A stretch of 64,000 nt of DNA. Origin: Bacillus benzoevorans (GTDB taxonomy: Bacteria > Bacillota > Bacilli > Bacillales > Cytobacillaceae). The notes below the pieces were generated by a model that was not told the origin of the DNA, ran no database searches, and saw only the letters and a program-made list of their open reading frames with translations. Every line of letters starts with the position of its first letter. The first letter of the stretch is position 1. A program made the translations under genes and the position numbers. Below, in pieces: positions 7,929 through 16,339 of this stretch. The stretch lies in assembly GCF_014207535.1 (NCBI RefSeq), contig NZ_JACHGK010000003.1, positions 186,001 to 250,000 of the forward strand, read 5' to 3'.

Positions 7929-9412
7929 TATTGCTGAGGCTGTCTCACTCTATTTTTCGTATTCATAATCTGCGGTCTTAACTGTGATCCTGGAATCGCT
8001 CTCCTAACTAGAATTTGCATAAATGCTTTTGGGGCAAACGGTATAAACGGCCATAAATAAGGAGTATTTAAGGAATGAATACTGGCCAGAAAAATAATGT
8101 ATGCGGTTATTCCGATTACTAATCCAGGTACATGGAAAGCAGCGACCAAAACAAGAAGAACGAGTCGGGCAATTTTATTGGCAATCCCCAGTTCATAGCT
8201 TGGTGTCGCAAAATTTCCAATTGCGACTACAGCCGTGTACAAAATGACTTCAGGGACAAACAAGCCGACATCGATAGCAATCTGGCCAATTAAAACGGCT
8301 GCAACTAGACCCATAGCATTTGAGAGTGCCGTCGGCGTATGAATGGCGGCCAAGCGAAGAAACTCAATTCCAATATCAGCAAGGAATATCTGCACTACGA
8401 TCGGGATATTGGTTCTATCATTCGGACCGATAAATTCCAATTTTTTCGGCAGCAGATCCGGTTCCTGAATAAATAAAAACCATAAAGGCAGCAGGAACAG
8501 TGAAGAGATAATCCCGATAAAACGGACCCAGCGGATAAAAGTACCAACCGCAGGAGACTGACGGAACTCTTCCACATGCTGCATATGGTGAAACAACGTT
8601 GCCGGGGTAATAATGACACTTGGCGATGTGTCTACATAAATCAAAACATGACCTTCAAGCAAATGGGTCGCCGCGACATCCGCCCGTTCCGTATAGCGGA
8701 CCAGCGGGTATGGATTATAACCTTGCTTCAGCAAAAATTCTTCCACCGTCTTATCTGCCATTGTTAACCCGTCAATTTTTATGCCTTCCAATTCTTTGCG
8801 AACGACATCAATCAAATCCGGATTTGCTAATCCTTCGATATAAGCGATGGAAATATCAGTTTTCCCCCTCTCACCGACACGCATCATTTCAAAGCGAAGC
8901 CGCTCATCGCGGATTCTGCGTCTTGTCAAGGCTGTATTCAGGATAATATTTTCCACAAATCCATCCCTTGAACCCCGCACTACTTTTTCTGTATCCGGTT
9001 CCTCTGGAGAACGACCAGGATAGCCGCGCACATCAACAAGAAAGCCTGTTTCACAGCCATCGATCACAATGGCAATCAGACCGGAAAGGACTTGATCCAC
9101 TAATTCATCCAGCGTCTTTAAAGGGTTTACTGATTGATTAACGAGCCGGTTCTCAATGATGCTGTGCAAATTGGCCGAGATTTTTTCATGGTCATTAATC
9201 CGGACCAATTCTTCAAGCAGTTCAATAATGTAGCTGGAGTCGCATAAACCATTGACATAATAAATGTGAACATCTTTACGAAGAATGGTTAATTTTCTAA
9301 CGCCTAAATCAAAACTTACACCAAGACCAACCCTTTTTTTCATCAATTCTTCAATTTCATGAACTGATTTCGGCAACGGGATTTTTTCTTTTTCTTTCTT
9401 ACTTGTTGTCAT
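7928..9412 (-). CDS. spoVAF: Stage V sporulation protein AF (GerA-family)
   Basis: A 494-residue membrane protein of the GerA/SpoVAF germination family, made in the forespore under SigmaG. The N-terminal two thirds is a soluble domain with the family tract VRYTERADVAATHLLEGHVL. The C-terminus has several membrane segments starting near residue 295 (IGIISSLFLLPLWFLFI) and ending with IHSLNTPYLWPFIPFAPKA. SpoVAF is an accessory protein associated with the spore inner-membrane dipicolinate channel. Its start overlaps spoVAEA by 14 bases, so it is co-translated. Confidence 0.95.
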   Translation of the reverse strand: MTTSKKEKEKIPLPKSVHEIEELMKKRVGLGVSFDLGVRKLTILRKDVHIYYVNGLCDSSYIIELLEELVRINDHEKISANLHSIIENRLVNQSVNPLKTLDELVDQVLSGLIAIVIDGCETGFLVDVRGYPGRSPEEPDTEKVVRGSRDGFVENIILNTALTRRRIRDERLRFEMMRVGERGKTDISIAYIEGLANPDLIDVVRKELEGIKIDGLTMADKTVEEFLLKQGYNPYPLVRYTERADVAATHLLEGHVLIYVDTSPSVIITPATLFHHMQHVEEFRQSPAVGTFIRWVRFIGIISSLFLLPLWFLFIQEPDLLPKKLEFIGPNDRTNIPIVVQIFLADIGIEFLRLAAIHTPTALSNAMGLVAAVLIGQIAIDVGLFVPEVILYTAVVAIGNFATPSYELGIANKIARLVLLVLVAAFHVPGLVIGITAYIIFLASIHSLNTPYLWPFIPFAPKAFMQILVRRAIPGSQLRPQIMNTKNRVRQPQQ

Positions 9413-9974
9413 AATATCCGCTCCTTTCTAAAATAAGTTCAACTGCCTGTTTCGTTATCGGGGAGCCTTTCTCAAAATGGTCCTTTCCAGCCATTTTCCC
9501 AATATCACCGATTCCGACGATCAGCGGTACTTTCAACTGATCGAGACTGTACACCGTATCGCCATACAATCTGCCGGGTTCCAATTCCTGGATCCCATAT
9601 TTATCCACCCCATTGGCAGTCAACACCCCATCCCGATCAATGGATACATCCACTCTCGTCCACTCTTCCTTCCTTGTTCTGGAGGCCACAGCGATCACGC
9701 CAAGTACCTCGATTTCCGGATGATTCGCTACATATAACATTGCCTTTTCCCCCGGACCTTCCCCAATGATACCGCTGTCATCAAACATCACGAAGACGGG
9801 ATCTTTTTCTGCTTTCTTAATCAGTTTCACCAGTTGAGGACCAGTTAAGTTTGTTGGATTTCCATGCGAAAGGGAAAGACATGTTCCGCCAATTTGTTTT
9901 GCTGTGATTTCTAATGCTTTTCGTGCGTAATCATCACCATCAGTAATTAAGATAATCCGTCTCGCCTCATTCAT
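9399..9974 (-). CDS. spoVAEA: Stage V sporulation protein AEA
   Basis: A soluble 191-residue protein of the spoVA operon. It opens MNEARRIILITDGDDYARKA and has a Rossmann-like alpha/beta pattern with MFDDSGIIGEGPGEKAM and IVGIGDIGKMAG. ATG 9974 is chosen because it matches the family start; the upstream in-frame extension would overlap the end of spoVAB. Its exact role in spores is not established. The gene normally follows spoVAC, spoVAD and spoVAEB, but here it follows spoVAB directly. Confidence 0.9.
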   Translation of the reverse strand: MNEARRIILITDGDDYARKALEITAKQIGGTCLSLSHGNPTNLTGPQLVKLIKKAEKDPVFVMFDDSGIIGEGPGEKAMLYVANHPEIEVLGVIAVASRTRKEEWTRVDVSIDRDGVLTANGVDKYGIQELEPGRLYGDTVYSLDQLKVPLIVGIGDIGKMAGKDHFEKGSPITKQAVELILERSGYYDNK

Positions 9975-10002
9975 TCTTCCATACCCTTTCTGTGTCCATA
10001 GC

Positions 10003-10431
10003 TTATTTGCTGATATCAACAAAATAGATCCAGTGAAATAATGAACCAACGATTTTGCCAAATACAAGCGCCATCAGCAGGATGACAATTTTCCGATCAA
10101 CTCCCACCCGCTTCGCTAAAATCGGCCACACATTTAAGACTTCTGTCAAAGCTGCCGCCATCATGCCGACAAAAATACCTCCCGCTAACCCTAAAACCAC
10201 AATAACAACCGGGAGCAGTTGAAAATGAGGTTCCTCAATCATTAGGATGGTACCGGAACAAGTCCCGAGAACAATTCCCCATTCATATAAATGAATCATT
10301 TTCATCGTTTTTGTCAGTTGTGTCAACCTTGGGATAATCCCAAGGACCGTCAAAAATGCCACATAACCGGCACCTACTGACACTCCTCCGGCAAAGCCGA
10401 GAAAGATGACAAATATAAGATTAATGACCAT
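10003..10431 (-). CDS. spoVAB: Stage V sporulation protein AB
   Basis: An integral membrane protein of about 142 residues with four or five predicted helices (for example VINLIFVIFLGFAGGVSVGA and LLPVVIVVLGLAGGIFVGMM). Made in the forespore as part of the spoVA operon. The start overlaps the end of spoVAA by 11 bases, and the ribosome site is weak, so translation is probably coupled. It is the last gene before the point where spoVAC, AD and AEB are missing. Confidence 0.92.
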   Translation of the reverse strand: MVINLIFVIFLGFAGGVSVGAGYVAFLTVLGIIPRLTQLTKTMKMIHLYEWGIVLGTCSGTILMIEEPHFQLLPVVIVVLGLAGGIFVGMMAAALTEVLNVWPILAKRVGVDRKIVILLMALVFGKIVGSLFHWIYFVDISK

Positions 10432-11050
10432 CAATTTTTTTCATACTTTCTTTATTTTCATGCATAATGACATACTGATCGAGATCTTGCTGATAATTAA
10501 ACATTTCCACTTCAAGCGGGCTTGGCTCCTCGTTGAGACGCTTTTTAAATACATGATTAAAAAATAGGATCATACCGACACCTAAGCCGATGGAGTACGG
10601 AATTTGAAAAAGAAGAGGTTTTTCATTCTTCCGCCCAGTCATTATTTCATAAATCTTTTGATGTACCGCTTCCATTCCGACGTCCTCATGAAAATTCATA
10701 ATCGTCAGGGCCGCTCCAAAAAATAATAACAACCAAGTTATGAAAAATAAGGGCAAAGAATATTTCTTCTTTTTGTAGACAACTTCTACAATAGTTTGCG
10801 TCGGACCAAGCATTTCGATTCCAAGCTTAGGAAAATGCCGGGAAATTTCTTGGACCACTTGAATGACATCTATAATGATAATATTTCGGTCTGATTCCGA
10901 CGCTTCATAAATGATCAGCTTGCTTAATGGTTCTTTCACCTCGGGATCTACAATAATCTGTGCGATGTCATGAAGATAGATTTTTTGGTTCGGTTGAACC
11001 AGGACACGATGGTGCAGGCGAATATAGGCTGTATTTTCCAATATGTTCAC
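10421..11050 (-). CDS. spoVAA: Stage V sporulation protein AA
   Basis: First gene of the spoVA operon, 209 residues. The N-terminus (IRLHHRVLVQPNQKIYLHDI) is the family signature and forms a cytoplasmic domain. Two C-terminal membrane segments follow (LPLFFITWLLLFFGAALTI; IPYSIGLGVGMILFF). The start is ambiguous between GTG 11050 and a TTG nine bases downstream; the latter gives a terminus closer to B. subtilis. A candidate SigmaG promoter lies just upstream, and sigF ends in a terminator, so this operon is separate from spoIIA. Confidence 0.92.
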   Translation of the reverse strand: MNILENTAYIRLHHRVLVQPNQKIYLHDIAQIIVDPEVKEPLSKLIIYEASESDRNIIIIDVIQVVQEISRHFPKLGIEMLGPTQTIVEVVYKKKKYSLPLFFITWLLLFFGAALTIMNFHEDVGMEAVHQKIYEIMTGRKNEKPLLFQIPYSIGLGVGMILFFNHVFKKRLNEEPSPLEVEMFNYQQDLDQYVIMHENKESMKKIDGH

Positions 11051-11078
11051 ATCCTACACAGTGATTTCCTTGTATTGC

Positions 11079-11108
11079 TAGTATTTCTAAAGAAGAATCA
11101 CTTCATGA
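11079..11108 (-). promoter_or_regulatory. Candidate SigmaG promoter of spoVA
   Basis: On the minus strand TCATG (-35-like) and AATACTA (-10-like) are separated by 18 bases. Each differs by one base from the SigmaG consensus (GHATR, CATWMTA). The predicted start is about 20 bases before spoVAA. Known SigmaG control of spoVA makes this plausible, but the match is imperfect. Confidence 0.4.
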
Positions 11109-11171
11109 AATCCAATAAATGGATAGTGAAAAAAAACAAAGAATATTTGCTGAATAAAAAGCTCATAATAG

Positions 11172-11204
11172 AAAAAACCGCATGGGACTAAATGTCCATA
11201 CGGT
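11172..11204 (-). terminator. sigF (spoIIA operon) terminator
   Basis: ACCGTATGGAC and the complementary TCCCATGCGGT form a stem with one or two mismatches, then TTTTTT on the minus strand. The sigF stop codon is inside the hairpin. Confidence 0.75.
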
Positions 11205-11946
11205 CTTTCATTTGCTGCAGTATTTTTTTTTCAAGACGGGATACCTGTACTTGGGAGATACCGAGTCTTACGGCTACCTCTGACTGCGTTTGATCTTTAT
11301 AGTAGCGCAGGTAGACAATGAGCCTTTCCCTGTCTTCTAATTCCCGGATCGCTTCTTTTAAGGCAATTTTATCAAACCATTTTCCTTCATTGCCGTCATC
11401 GATTTGATCAAGCAATGTGATCGGATCTCCATCATTTTCATACACTGTTTCATGGATGGATGAAGGAGTGCGGCTTGCTTCCTGGGCCATGATGATATCT
11501 TCCGGCGGAATTTCCAGATATTCCGACAGCTCGCCTACAGTTGGAATGCGGCAAAGTGTTTTTGACAGTTCATCCCGCGCTTTGCGGATTTTATTTCCCA
11601 TTTCCTTTAATGATCTACTCACCTTCACGGTCCCGTCGTCACGGATAAATCGCTGGATTTCGCCGATGATCATCGGAACTGCGTAGGTGGAAAACTTTAC
11701 ATCGTAAGATAAATCGAATTTATCAACTGATTTCAGCAATCCAATACAACCAATTTGAAATAGATCATCTGGTTCGTAGCCCCGATTTAAAAAACGCTGC
11801 ACAACTGACCAGACTAGACGCATATTTTTCTGAACAATTAAATCCCGCGCGTCTTGATCGCCTTCTTGACTTTGTTTAATCAGTTCCTTGACTTCATGGT
11901 CTTTTAAATAAGATTGATTCTTATCTGATTTAACCTCCACATCCAT
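11188..11946 (-). CDS. sigF: RNA polymerase sporulation sigma factor SigF
   Basis: The first forespore-specific sigma factor. The product begins MDVEVK and contains region 2 (YEPDDLFQIGCIGLLKSVDK, KFSTYAVPMIIGEIQRFIRD), region 3 and region 4 (QTQSEVAVRLGISQVQVSRL). It is near-identical in the core to the B. subtilis protein. ATG 11946 is preferred over ATG 11952 because AAGGAG is 8 bases from the former and only 2 from the latter. It is last in spoIIAA-spoIIAB-sigF; SpoIIAB holds it inactive until the forespore forms. Confidence 0.98.
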   Translation of the reverse strand: MDVEVKSDKNQSYLKDHEVKELIKQSQEGDQDARDLIVQKNMRLVWSVVQRFLNRGYEPDDLFQIGCIGLLKSVDKFDLSYDVKFSTYAVPMIIGEIQRFIRDDGTVKVSRSLKEMGNKIRKARDELSKTLCRIPTVGELSEYLEIPPEDIIMAQEASRTPSSIHETVYENDGDPITLLDQIDDGNEGKWFDKIALKEAIRELEDRERLIVYLRYYKDQTQSEVAVRLGISQVQVSRLEKKILQQMKDRMDI

Positions 11947-11958
11947 CGGCATGGCTCC

Positions 11959-12399
11959 TTAATTGCATATCATTTTGCTCGTTGATAAATGCTTTCTTAA
12001 ACGGACCACGGTACCTTTATCCGGCTTTGAAAGAACTTCAATGTCATCCATAAAGTTTTCCATAATCGTAAAACCCATCCCGGACCTTTCCAATTCAGGT
12101 TTTGTGGTATAGAGGGGTGTGCGCGCTTCCTCTACATCCAGAATTCCTTTTCCCTTATCTATAATCGTGATTTCAACCAAACCATTATCAATTGTCACTA
12201 TAATGTTGACAATGCCGTCCGGGTCGCTGTCATAACCATGAATAATGGCATTCGTGACAGCCTCAGAAATGACCGTTTTGATTTCGGTTAATTCATCCAT
12301 TGTCGGATCGAGCTGCGCGACAAAAGCAGCCACGGTGACACGGGCAAATGATTCATTTTGACTAAGCGCTTTAAATTCCAGCTTCATTTCATTCTTCAT
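11959..12399 (-). CDS. spoIIAB: Anti-sigma F factor SpoIIAB
   Basis: A serine kinase and anti-sigma factor of the GHKL ATPase fold. It binds SigF and phosphorylates SpoIIAA. The N box is SEAVTNAIIHGYDS, the G1 box IIDKGKGI, and the lid/G2 region PELERSGMGFTIMENFMDD. The start at ATG 12399 (MKNEMKLEF) matches the family and lies one base after the spoIIAA stop, so the genes are tightly coupled. Length is 146 residues. Confidence 0.98.
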   Translation of the reverse strand: MKNEMKLEFKALSQNESFARVTVAAFVAQLDPTMDELTEIKTVISEAVTNAIIHGYDSDPDGIVNIIVTIDNGLVEITIIDKGKGILDVEEARTPLYTTKPELERSGMGFTIMENFMDDIEVLSKPDKGTVVRLRKHLSTSKMICN

Positions 12400-12400
12400 A

Positions 12401-12751
12401 TTAGGCAACCCCCAGACTTTGCAAAGCATATTCTTCTGTCAGTTCAAGACGAATAATTTTAAATAAACCTGACATTTCAAATAGTCTTTGAATTGGTGGG
12501 GAAATGGCACAGACGATCATCTCGCCGCCAAGCTGCTTGATTTGTTTATAACGACCCAAAATGACCCCTAAACCTGAACTGTCCATAAAAGATAGATTTT
12601 CTAAATTTAAGATAATATGGTGAATTTTTTTCTTTTCAATCGCTGTTGCTGCCTGGTCCCGCAGTCCGTCAGCAGAGTGGTGATCCAGTTCTCCTGACAA
12701 CCGAATACATAGAACATCTTGTTTTACTTCCATCTCAATATGCAGACTCAC
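12401..12751 (-). CDS. spoIIAA: Anti-anti-sigma F factor SpoIIAA
   Basis: A STAS-domain protein that releases SigF by binding SpoIIAB when dephosphorylated by SpoIIE. The phosphorylated serine lies in FMDSSGLGVILGRYKQIK. GTG 12751 is chosen: AAGGAGG lies 9-10 bases upstream and the result (VSLHIEMEVKQDVLCIRL) aligns with the B. subtilis start. A longer open frame extends to 12931 but covers the promoter region and is not coding. It is the first gene of spoIIA. Confidence 0.98.
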   Translation of the reverse strand: MSLHIEMEVKQDVLCIRLSGELDHHSADGLRDQAATAIEKKKIHHIILNLENLSFMDSSGLGVILGRYKQIKQLGGEMIVCAISPPIQRLFEMSGLFKIIRLELTEEYALQSLGVA

Positions 12752-12909
12752 TACTCGACAGCCTCCTTGTTTCATGTCCCGAAATGGTCTTTCCGGGCTT
12801 TTACACGAATCCTTTTCCTTTTTGCGCATGGGTACACATGAATTTCTCCTCGTTTGCAGCCGGAAAAATTCCTGTGAAACAGATTCATGATTGGCTCTTT
12901 GTAGTGAGT

Positions 12910-12939
12910 CTATTCGATAGTGTTTTTGCAATTTCCTTC
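12910..12939 (-). promoter_or_regulatory. SigmaH promoter of the spoIIA operon
   Basis: On the minus strand the -35 GAAGGAAAT fits RNAGGAWWW fully. After 12 bases the -10 ATCGAATAG fits RNNGAATWW with one mismatch. This matches the known SigmaH control of spoIIA. It lies about 160 bases before the spoIIAA start codon. Confidence 0.75.
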
Positions 12940-12992
12940 ATCAAAACAAAACTAGTGTTCATTCGCTAAAAATAATGATCATTTTATTTCCT

Positions 12993-12999
12993 TTCGACA
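12993..12999 (-). promoter_or_regulatory. Spo0A box upstream of spoIIA
   Basis: TGTCGAA on the minus strand is a perfect match to the Spo0A box TGNCGAA. It is 54 bases upstream of the predicted -35. Spo0A~P activates spoIIA in B. subtilis. A 7-base match alone is weak; its position makes it credible. Confidence 0.55.
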
Positions 13000-13085
13000 A
13001 CCAGCAAGCAACTGCTCATGCAGCTGTTGAAATACTAGTAGACTTTAGAATCAGCATATAAGATGAAGTTCATCATGCCTGTATA

Positions 13086-14252
13086 TTATTTCGTTTTTGT
13101 AAACATTCCTATGGAACGCTTATACAATGTCCACCAGCCAGCTGCTGCAATATCCTCTTTTGCTAAGAGAGGGCTCTTAATTAATGTTTCACCCTGTTTC
13201 TCAACCGTTAAAGTTCCAATCTGGTCGCCTTTTTTGATTGGTGCCTTTAAATTTTTATGAATGGCAACTTTTTGTTTAATGCCTTCAATGTTTTCCCCTT
13301 TTTTCGTTAATAAGGAGATTCTTTCACTTGTTACGACTTCAACTGTTTTCTTAGCCCCTTTGCCTACTTTGGCATTTCCTAGTACATGGTTTCTTTCAAA
13401 TAACGGGCTTGTTTTATATTGATTGAAGGCATAGTCAAGCATTTTGGTAACTTGTGCATTTCTTTCCTTTGAAGTTGGTGCACCAAAAACAACAGCAACC
13501 ACCCGCATGCCGTCTTTCTGTGCGGTTGCAGTTAAGCAGTACATTGCTTCTTTCGTGAACCCGGTTTTTAATCCGTCTACACCCGGATAGAAACGGACGA
13601 GCTTATTCGTATTCACGAGCCAGAATTTTTTATCTGTATTTTCTCGTAAATAAGCTTCATAGGTGCCCGTAAATTTTGTGATATCTTCATACTTTAATAA
13701 TTCCTTGGCCATAATGGCCATATCATGGGCTGTACTGTAATGATCCTCCACGGGCAGACCGGTTGTATTTTGAAACTTTGTATTTTTCAGGCCAAGTTCT
13801 TTTGCCTTTTTATTCATCATGGAAACAAAGTTTTCTTCAGAGCCGGCGATTCTTTCTGCCATCGCAACGGATGCATCATTTCCTGAACCAATCGCAATCC
13901 CCTTGAGCATCTCTTCCACGGTCATTTCCTCACCAGGCTCAAGAAAGATTTGTGATCCTCCCATTGAGGCGGCATATTCACTGGCACGTACTTTTTCCTT
14001 CATCGTTAGCTTTCCTTCATCCAATGCTTCCATAATTAAAAGCATCGTCATAATCTTTGTCATACTCGCCGGCGGCAGCTGTTCCTCACTGTTTTTTTCA
14101 TATAATACTTCACCTGTATCGCGTTCGATTAATATCGCAGACTTAACATTTTCTGTTAATTGCGTCCCTTTTTCTTCCTCAGCGAATACATGGGGTATCA
14201 TATAGGCGGCAGACAAGAATGCTGTAAGTACTATAGAAACAAGTCGCTTCAT
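13086..14252 (-). CDS. dacF: D-alanyl-D-alanine carboxypeptidase DacF
   Basis: A penicillin-binding D,D-carboxypeptidase made in the forespore that helps set cortex cross-linking. A signal peptide covers residues 1-24. The active-site motifs are S63-MTK (PPASMTKIM), SGN (GIAIGSGNDASVAMAE) and KTG (DGLKTGFTKEA). A C-terminal beta domain and an amphipathic membrane anchor (WWTLYKRSIGMF) follow. ATG 14252 is preceded by GGAGGG at 7 bases. It lies upstream of spoIIA in the same orientation, as in B. subtilis, where it can read through into spoIIA. Confidence 0.97.
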   Translation of the reverse strand: MKRLVSIVLTAFLSAAYMIPHVFAEEEKGTQLTENVKSAILIERDTGEVLYEKNSEEQLPPASMTKIMTMLLIMEALDEGKLTMKEKVRASEYAASMGGSQIFLEPGEEMTVEEMLKGIAIGSGNDASVAMAERIAGSEENFVSMMNKKAKELGLKNTKFQNTTGLPVEDHYSTAHDMAIMAKELLKYEDITKFTGTYEAYLRENTDKKFWLVNTNKLVRFYPGVDGLKTGFTKEAMYCLTATAQKDGMRVVAVVFGAPTSKERNAQVTKMLDYAFNQYKTSPLFERNHVLGNAKVGKGAKKTVEVVTSERISLLTKKGENIEGIKQKVAIHKNLKAPIKKGDQIGTLTVEKQGETLIKSPLLAKEDIAAAGWWTLYKRSIGMFTKTK

Positions 14253-14395
14253 CACAAAACCCTCCATTCTTTCTATCGTTTTTCATTTTTTCCTAATCAG
14301 GTAAATTTATACAGGATCAAAATGAATATTTTTTCGTTATATTTTTGATGCTTGTAGAAATTCACCCCATCGAATTGGCGTCCGCTTTTTTGGAC

Positions 14396-14432
14396 AAAAA
14401 AACAGCCAGGGAAGAAGATTCCCTAGCTGTTT
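14396..14432 (-). terminator. xerD terminator
   Basis: AACAGCTAGGGAA and TTCCCTGGCTGTT pair (one G-U) around a short loop, followed by seven T on the minus strand. It separates xerD from dacF, so dacF has its own promoter. Confidence 0.9.
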
Positions 14433-14466
14433 TGACCTCCTGACGAAGGATTGACTCATGAGTCTT

Positions 14467-15360
14467 TTAGGCACGCGGATGAAACTGCTTGTACACATCC
14501 TTCAGCCTCGTTTTCGTCACATGCGTATAGATTTGTGTCGTTGAGATATCAGCATGTCCGAGCATTTCCTGTACGGCACGCAAATCCGCTCCATTTTCCA
14601 ATAAATGCGTCGCAAAGGAATGCCTTAAGGTGTGGGGCGTTAATTCTTTTTGAATACCGGCGTCTCGTGCCAGCCCTTTTAGTATTTTCCAAAAGCCTTG
14701 CCGCGTCAGTCCTTTGCCATGATGATTCAAAAACAGAGCATCATCATGATTTTTTTTCGAAACAAAGGCGGGTCTCCCCTTTTGTATGTATTTCTCTATT
14801 GCCTCAATAGCGGTATGTCCAATCGGAATGATCCGCTCTTTATTTCCTTTTCCGATACAGCGGACAAATCCCATCGATAAATGAACATCGCCTGCTTTTA
14901 AGCCAATCAACTCACTAACCCGGATTCCCGTTGCATATAATAATTCAAGCATCGCTTTATCGCGGATACCGTAATGCGTACTATCATCGGGAGAGTCGAG
15001 CAGCGTTTCCACTTCTTCTAGGCTTAAGACTTTTGGCAGCGTTTTCTCCAACTGCGGCGGTTCAATATGAACGGACGGATCGTGGTCCGCTGCTTTTTCC
15101 CGCAGTAAAAATTGATGGAATGAGCGGACAGATGCTACATGGCGGGCTAATGTCCGTGATGACTTTCCCTGCTCCTTCAAATGGGCTAAAAAATGCACGA
15201 TATGAACGCGCTGAACCTCGTTAAAGCTCTTCATCGTTTCTACATTTTGCAAATACTTCATATAGCTTTTTAAATCCCGCTCGTATGAAACAATCGTGTT
15301 AGAAGCTAAGCCTTTTTCGACGATTAAATAATGGGTAAAATCTTTCAATTCATCTTCCAT
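14467..15360 (-). CDS. xerD: Site-specific tyrosine recombinase XerD
   Basis: One of the two recombinases that resolve chromosome dimers at dif during division. The N-terminal SAM-like domain (DFTHYLIVEKGLASNTIVSY) is followed by the catalytic domain with Arg in YATGIRVSELIGL, Lys in GKGNKERIIP, HTLRHSFATHLL, and the Tyr nucleophile in STTQIYTHV. Length (297) is normal. In B. subtilis xerD is followed by deoB (drm) and punA (pupG) before dacF; both are absent here. It follows yqzK by only six bases. Confidence 0.97.
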   Translation of the reverse strand: MEDELKDFTHYLIVEKGLASNTIVSYERDLKSYMKYLQNVETMKSFNEVQRVHIVHFLAHLKEQGKSSRTLARHVASVRSFHQFLLREKAADHDPSVHIEPPQLEKTLPKVLSLEEVETLLDSPDDSTHYGIRDKAMLELLYATGIRVSELIGLKAGDVHLSMGFVRCIGKGNKERIIPIGHTAIEAIEKYIQKGRPAFVSKKNHDDALFLNHHGKGLTRQGFWKILKGLARDAGIQKELTPHTLRHSFATHLLENGADLRAVQEMLGHADISTTQIYTHVTKTRLKDVYKQFHPRA

Positions 15361-15366
15361 TCAAAT

Positions 15367-15594
15367 CTACTCCCCATCTAAATAAAACAAGATTAAGCGA
15401 TTCAGCCAGGCTGAATCCTGATCCTCTCCTGTCGCTGTCACTTTGATGGCTGAGCCCTTGGGCTCATCATAACGGTGATAGTCTGTATACTCTTCATTTA
15501 ACCACATAATGCCATAATAAAAAAGGATTGTGCATCCTGTGAACAGAATAAACACCTTGATTGTTTTCAAAAGAGTTGAAAATAGATTCTTCAT
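15367..15594 (-). CDS. yqzK: YqzK family protein (DUF4227)
   Basis: A small single-pass membrane protein of about 75 residues and unknown function, always found between fur and xerD in Bacillus. It has one membrane helix (IKVFILFTGCTILFYYGIMW). ATG 15594 (MKNLFSTLLKT) is used, with a GGAGG-type site upstream; a longer in-frame start is not supported. It is likely co-transcribed with xerD. Confidence 0.85.
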   Translation of the reverse strand: MKNLFSTLLKTIKVFILFTGCTILFYYGIMWLNEEYTDYHRYDEPKGSAIKVTATGEDQDSAWLNRLILFYLDGE

Positions 15595-15696
15595 TTTTCC
15601 TTCTGCCTCCAAAGAAAGGCGCAAGCGTACAACCTTTCTTGTTTGTATTAGTTATACATATGCCAAATTGGACAGGTTTTATACATCTTGGAAAAA

Positions 15697-15734
15697 TAAA
15701 AAACCTCTTCTATTAACAATAAATAGAAAAGGTT
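15697..15734 (-). terminator. fur terminator
   Basis: AACCTTTTCTATT pairs with AATAGAAGAGGTT (one mismatch or G-U) around TATTGTT and is followed by TTTTTT on the minus strand. Confidence 0.8.
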
Positions 15735-15740
15735 ATATCA

Positions 15741-16199
15741 CTATTTACTTTCTTGAAGCTGCTTTTGCTGGCAGCGATGGCAGACGCCATGAAAGGTAAG
15801 GCGATGGTCTTTAATCTTGAAGTTCCACTCTTTTTCCACAACATCTTCTACATCTTCTAATAGATCTTTTTGGATTTCATCAACCGTGCCACATTCAATA
15901 CATACCAGGTGATGATGGAAATGATCAGCGCCCTCTGTGCGAAGATCATAACGGGAAACGCCGTCTCCAAAATTAATTTTATCGACAATTTTTAGTTCCG
16001 TCAGTAATTCTAGTGTTCTATAAACGGTTGCTAAACCAATCTCAGGCGATTTTTCTTTTACTAGGAGGTAGACATCTTCAGCACTCAGATGGTCTTCTTC
16101 ATGTTCTAGCAGCACACGAACTGTCGCTTCCCTCTGCGGGGTTAATTTATAGCTGGAAGAATGCAGTTGCTTTTTTACTCGCTCAATTCTCGTTTCCAT
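15741..16199 (-). CDS. fur: Ferric uptake regulator Fur
   Basis: A metal-dependent repressor of iron-uptake genes, 152 residues. The winged-helix DNA-binding domain (KLTPQREATVRVLLEHEEDH, EIGLATVYRTLELL) is followed by the metal-binding region HFHHHLVCIECGTVDEI and a second Cys pair FHGVCHRCQ forming the structural zinc site. ATG 16199 has GGAGGA 8 bases upstream. The gene order spoIIM-fur-yqzK-xerD is the B. subtilis order. Confidence 0.97.
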   Translation of the reverse strand: METRIERVKKQLHSSSYKLTPQREATVRVLLEHEEDHLSAEDVYLLVKEKSPEIGLATVYRTLELLTELKIVDKINFGDGVSRYDLRTEGADHFHHHLVCIECGTVDEIQKDLLEDVEDVVEKEWNFKIKDHRLTFHGVCHRCQQKQLQESK

Positions 16200-16228
16200 A
16201 CCGAAAGTCCTCCTGCACCACATCTTAT

Positions 16229-16319
16229 ATTTCTCATTCTCATTTCATTCTCATTATATCAGATGGGAGGATAGAGTCAAACTAAAATGATTATAAATAG
16301 TCACTTATAATTATTTTTT
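16229..16319 (-). promoter_or_regulatory. fur upstream region with direct repeats and a PerR-like site
   Basis: Near the gene the minus strand carries the direct repeat ATGAGAATGA twice in about 22 bases (16232-16256). Further up, ATTATAA (16290-16296) and TTATAAT (16305-16311) form an inverted repeat. The second arm begins a 15-base stretch (16305-16319) that matches 11 of 14 fixed positions of the PerR box. In B. subtilis fur is repressed by PerR. The call is tentative. Confidence 0.35.
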
Positions 16320-16339
16320 TTAAATACTCATTCTTATTT

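Noticed and set aside
12752..12931. N-terminal extension of spoIIAA by 60 residues
   Set aside because: It covers the predicted SigmaH leader and has no family similarity; GTG 12751 has the ribosome site and matches the known N-terminus.
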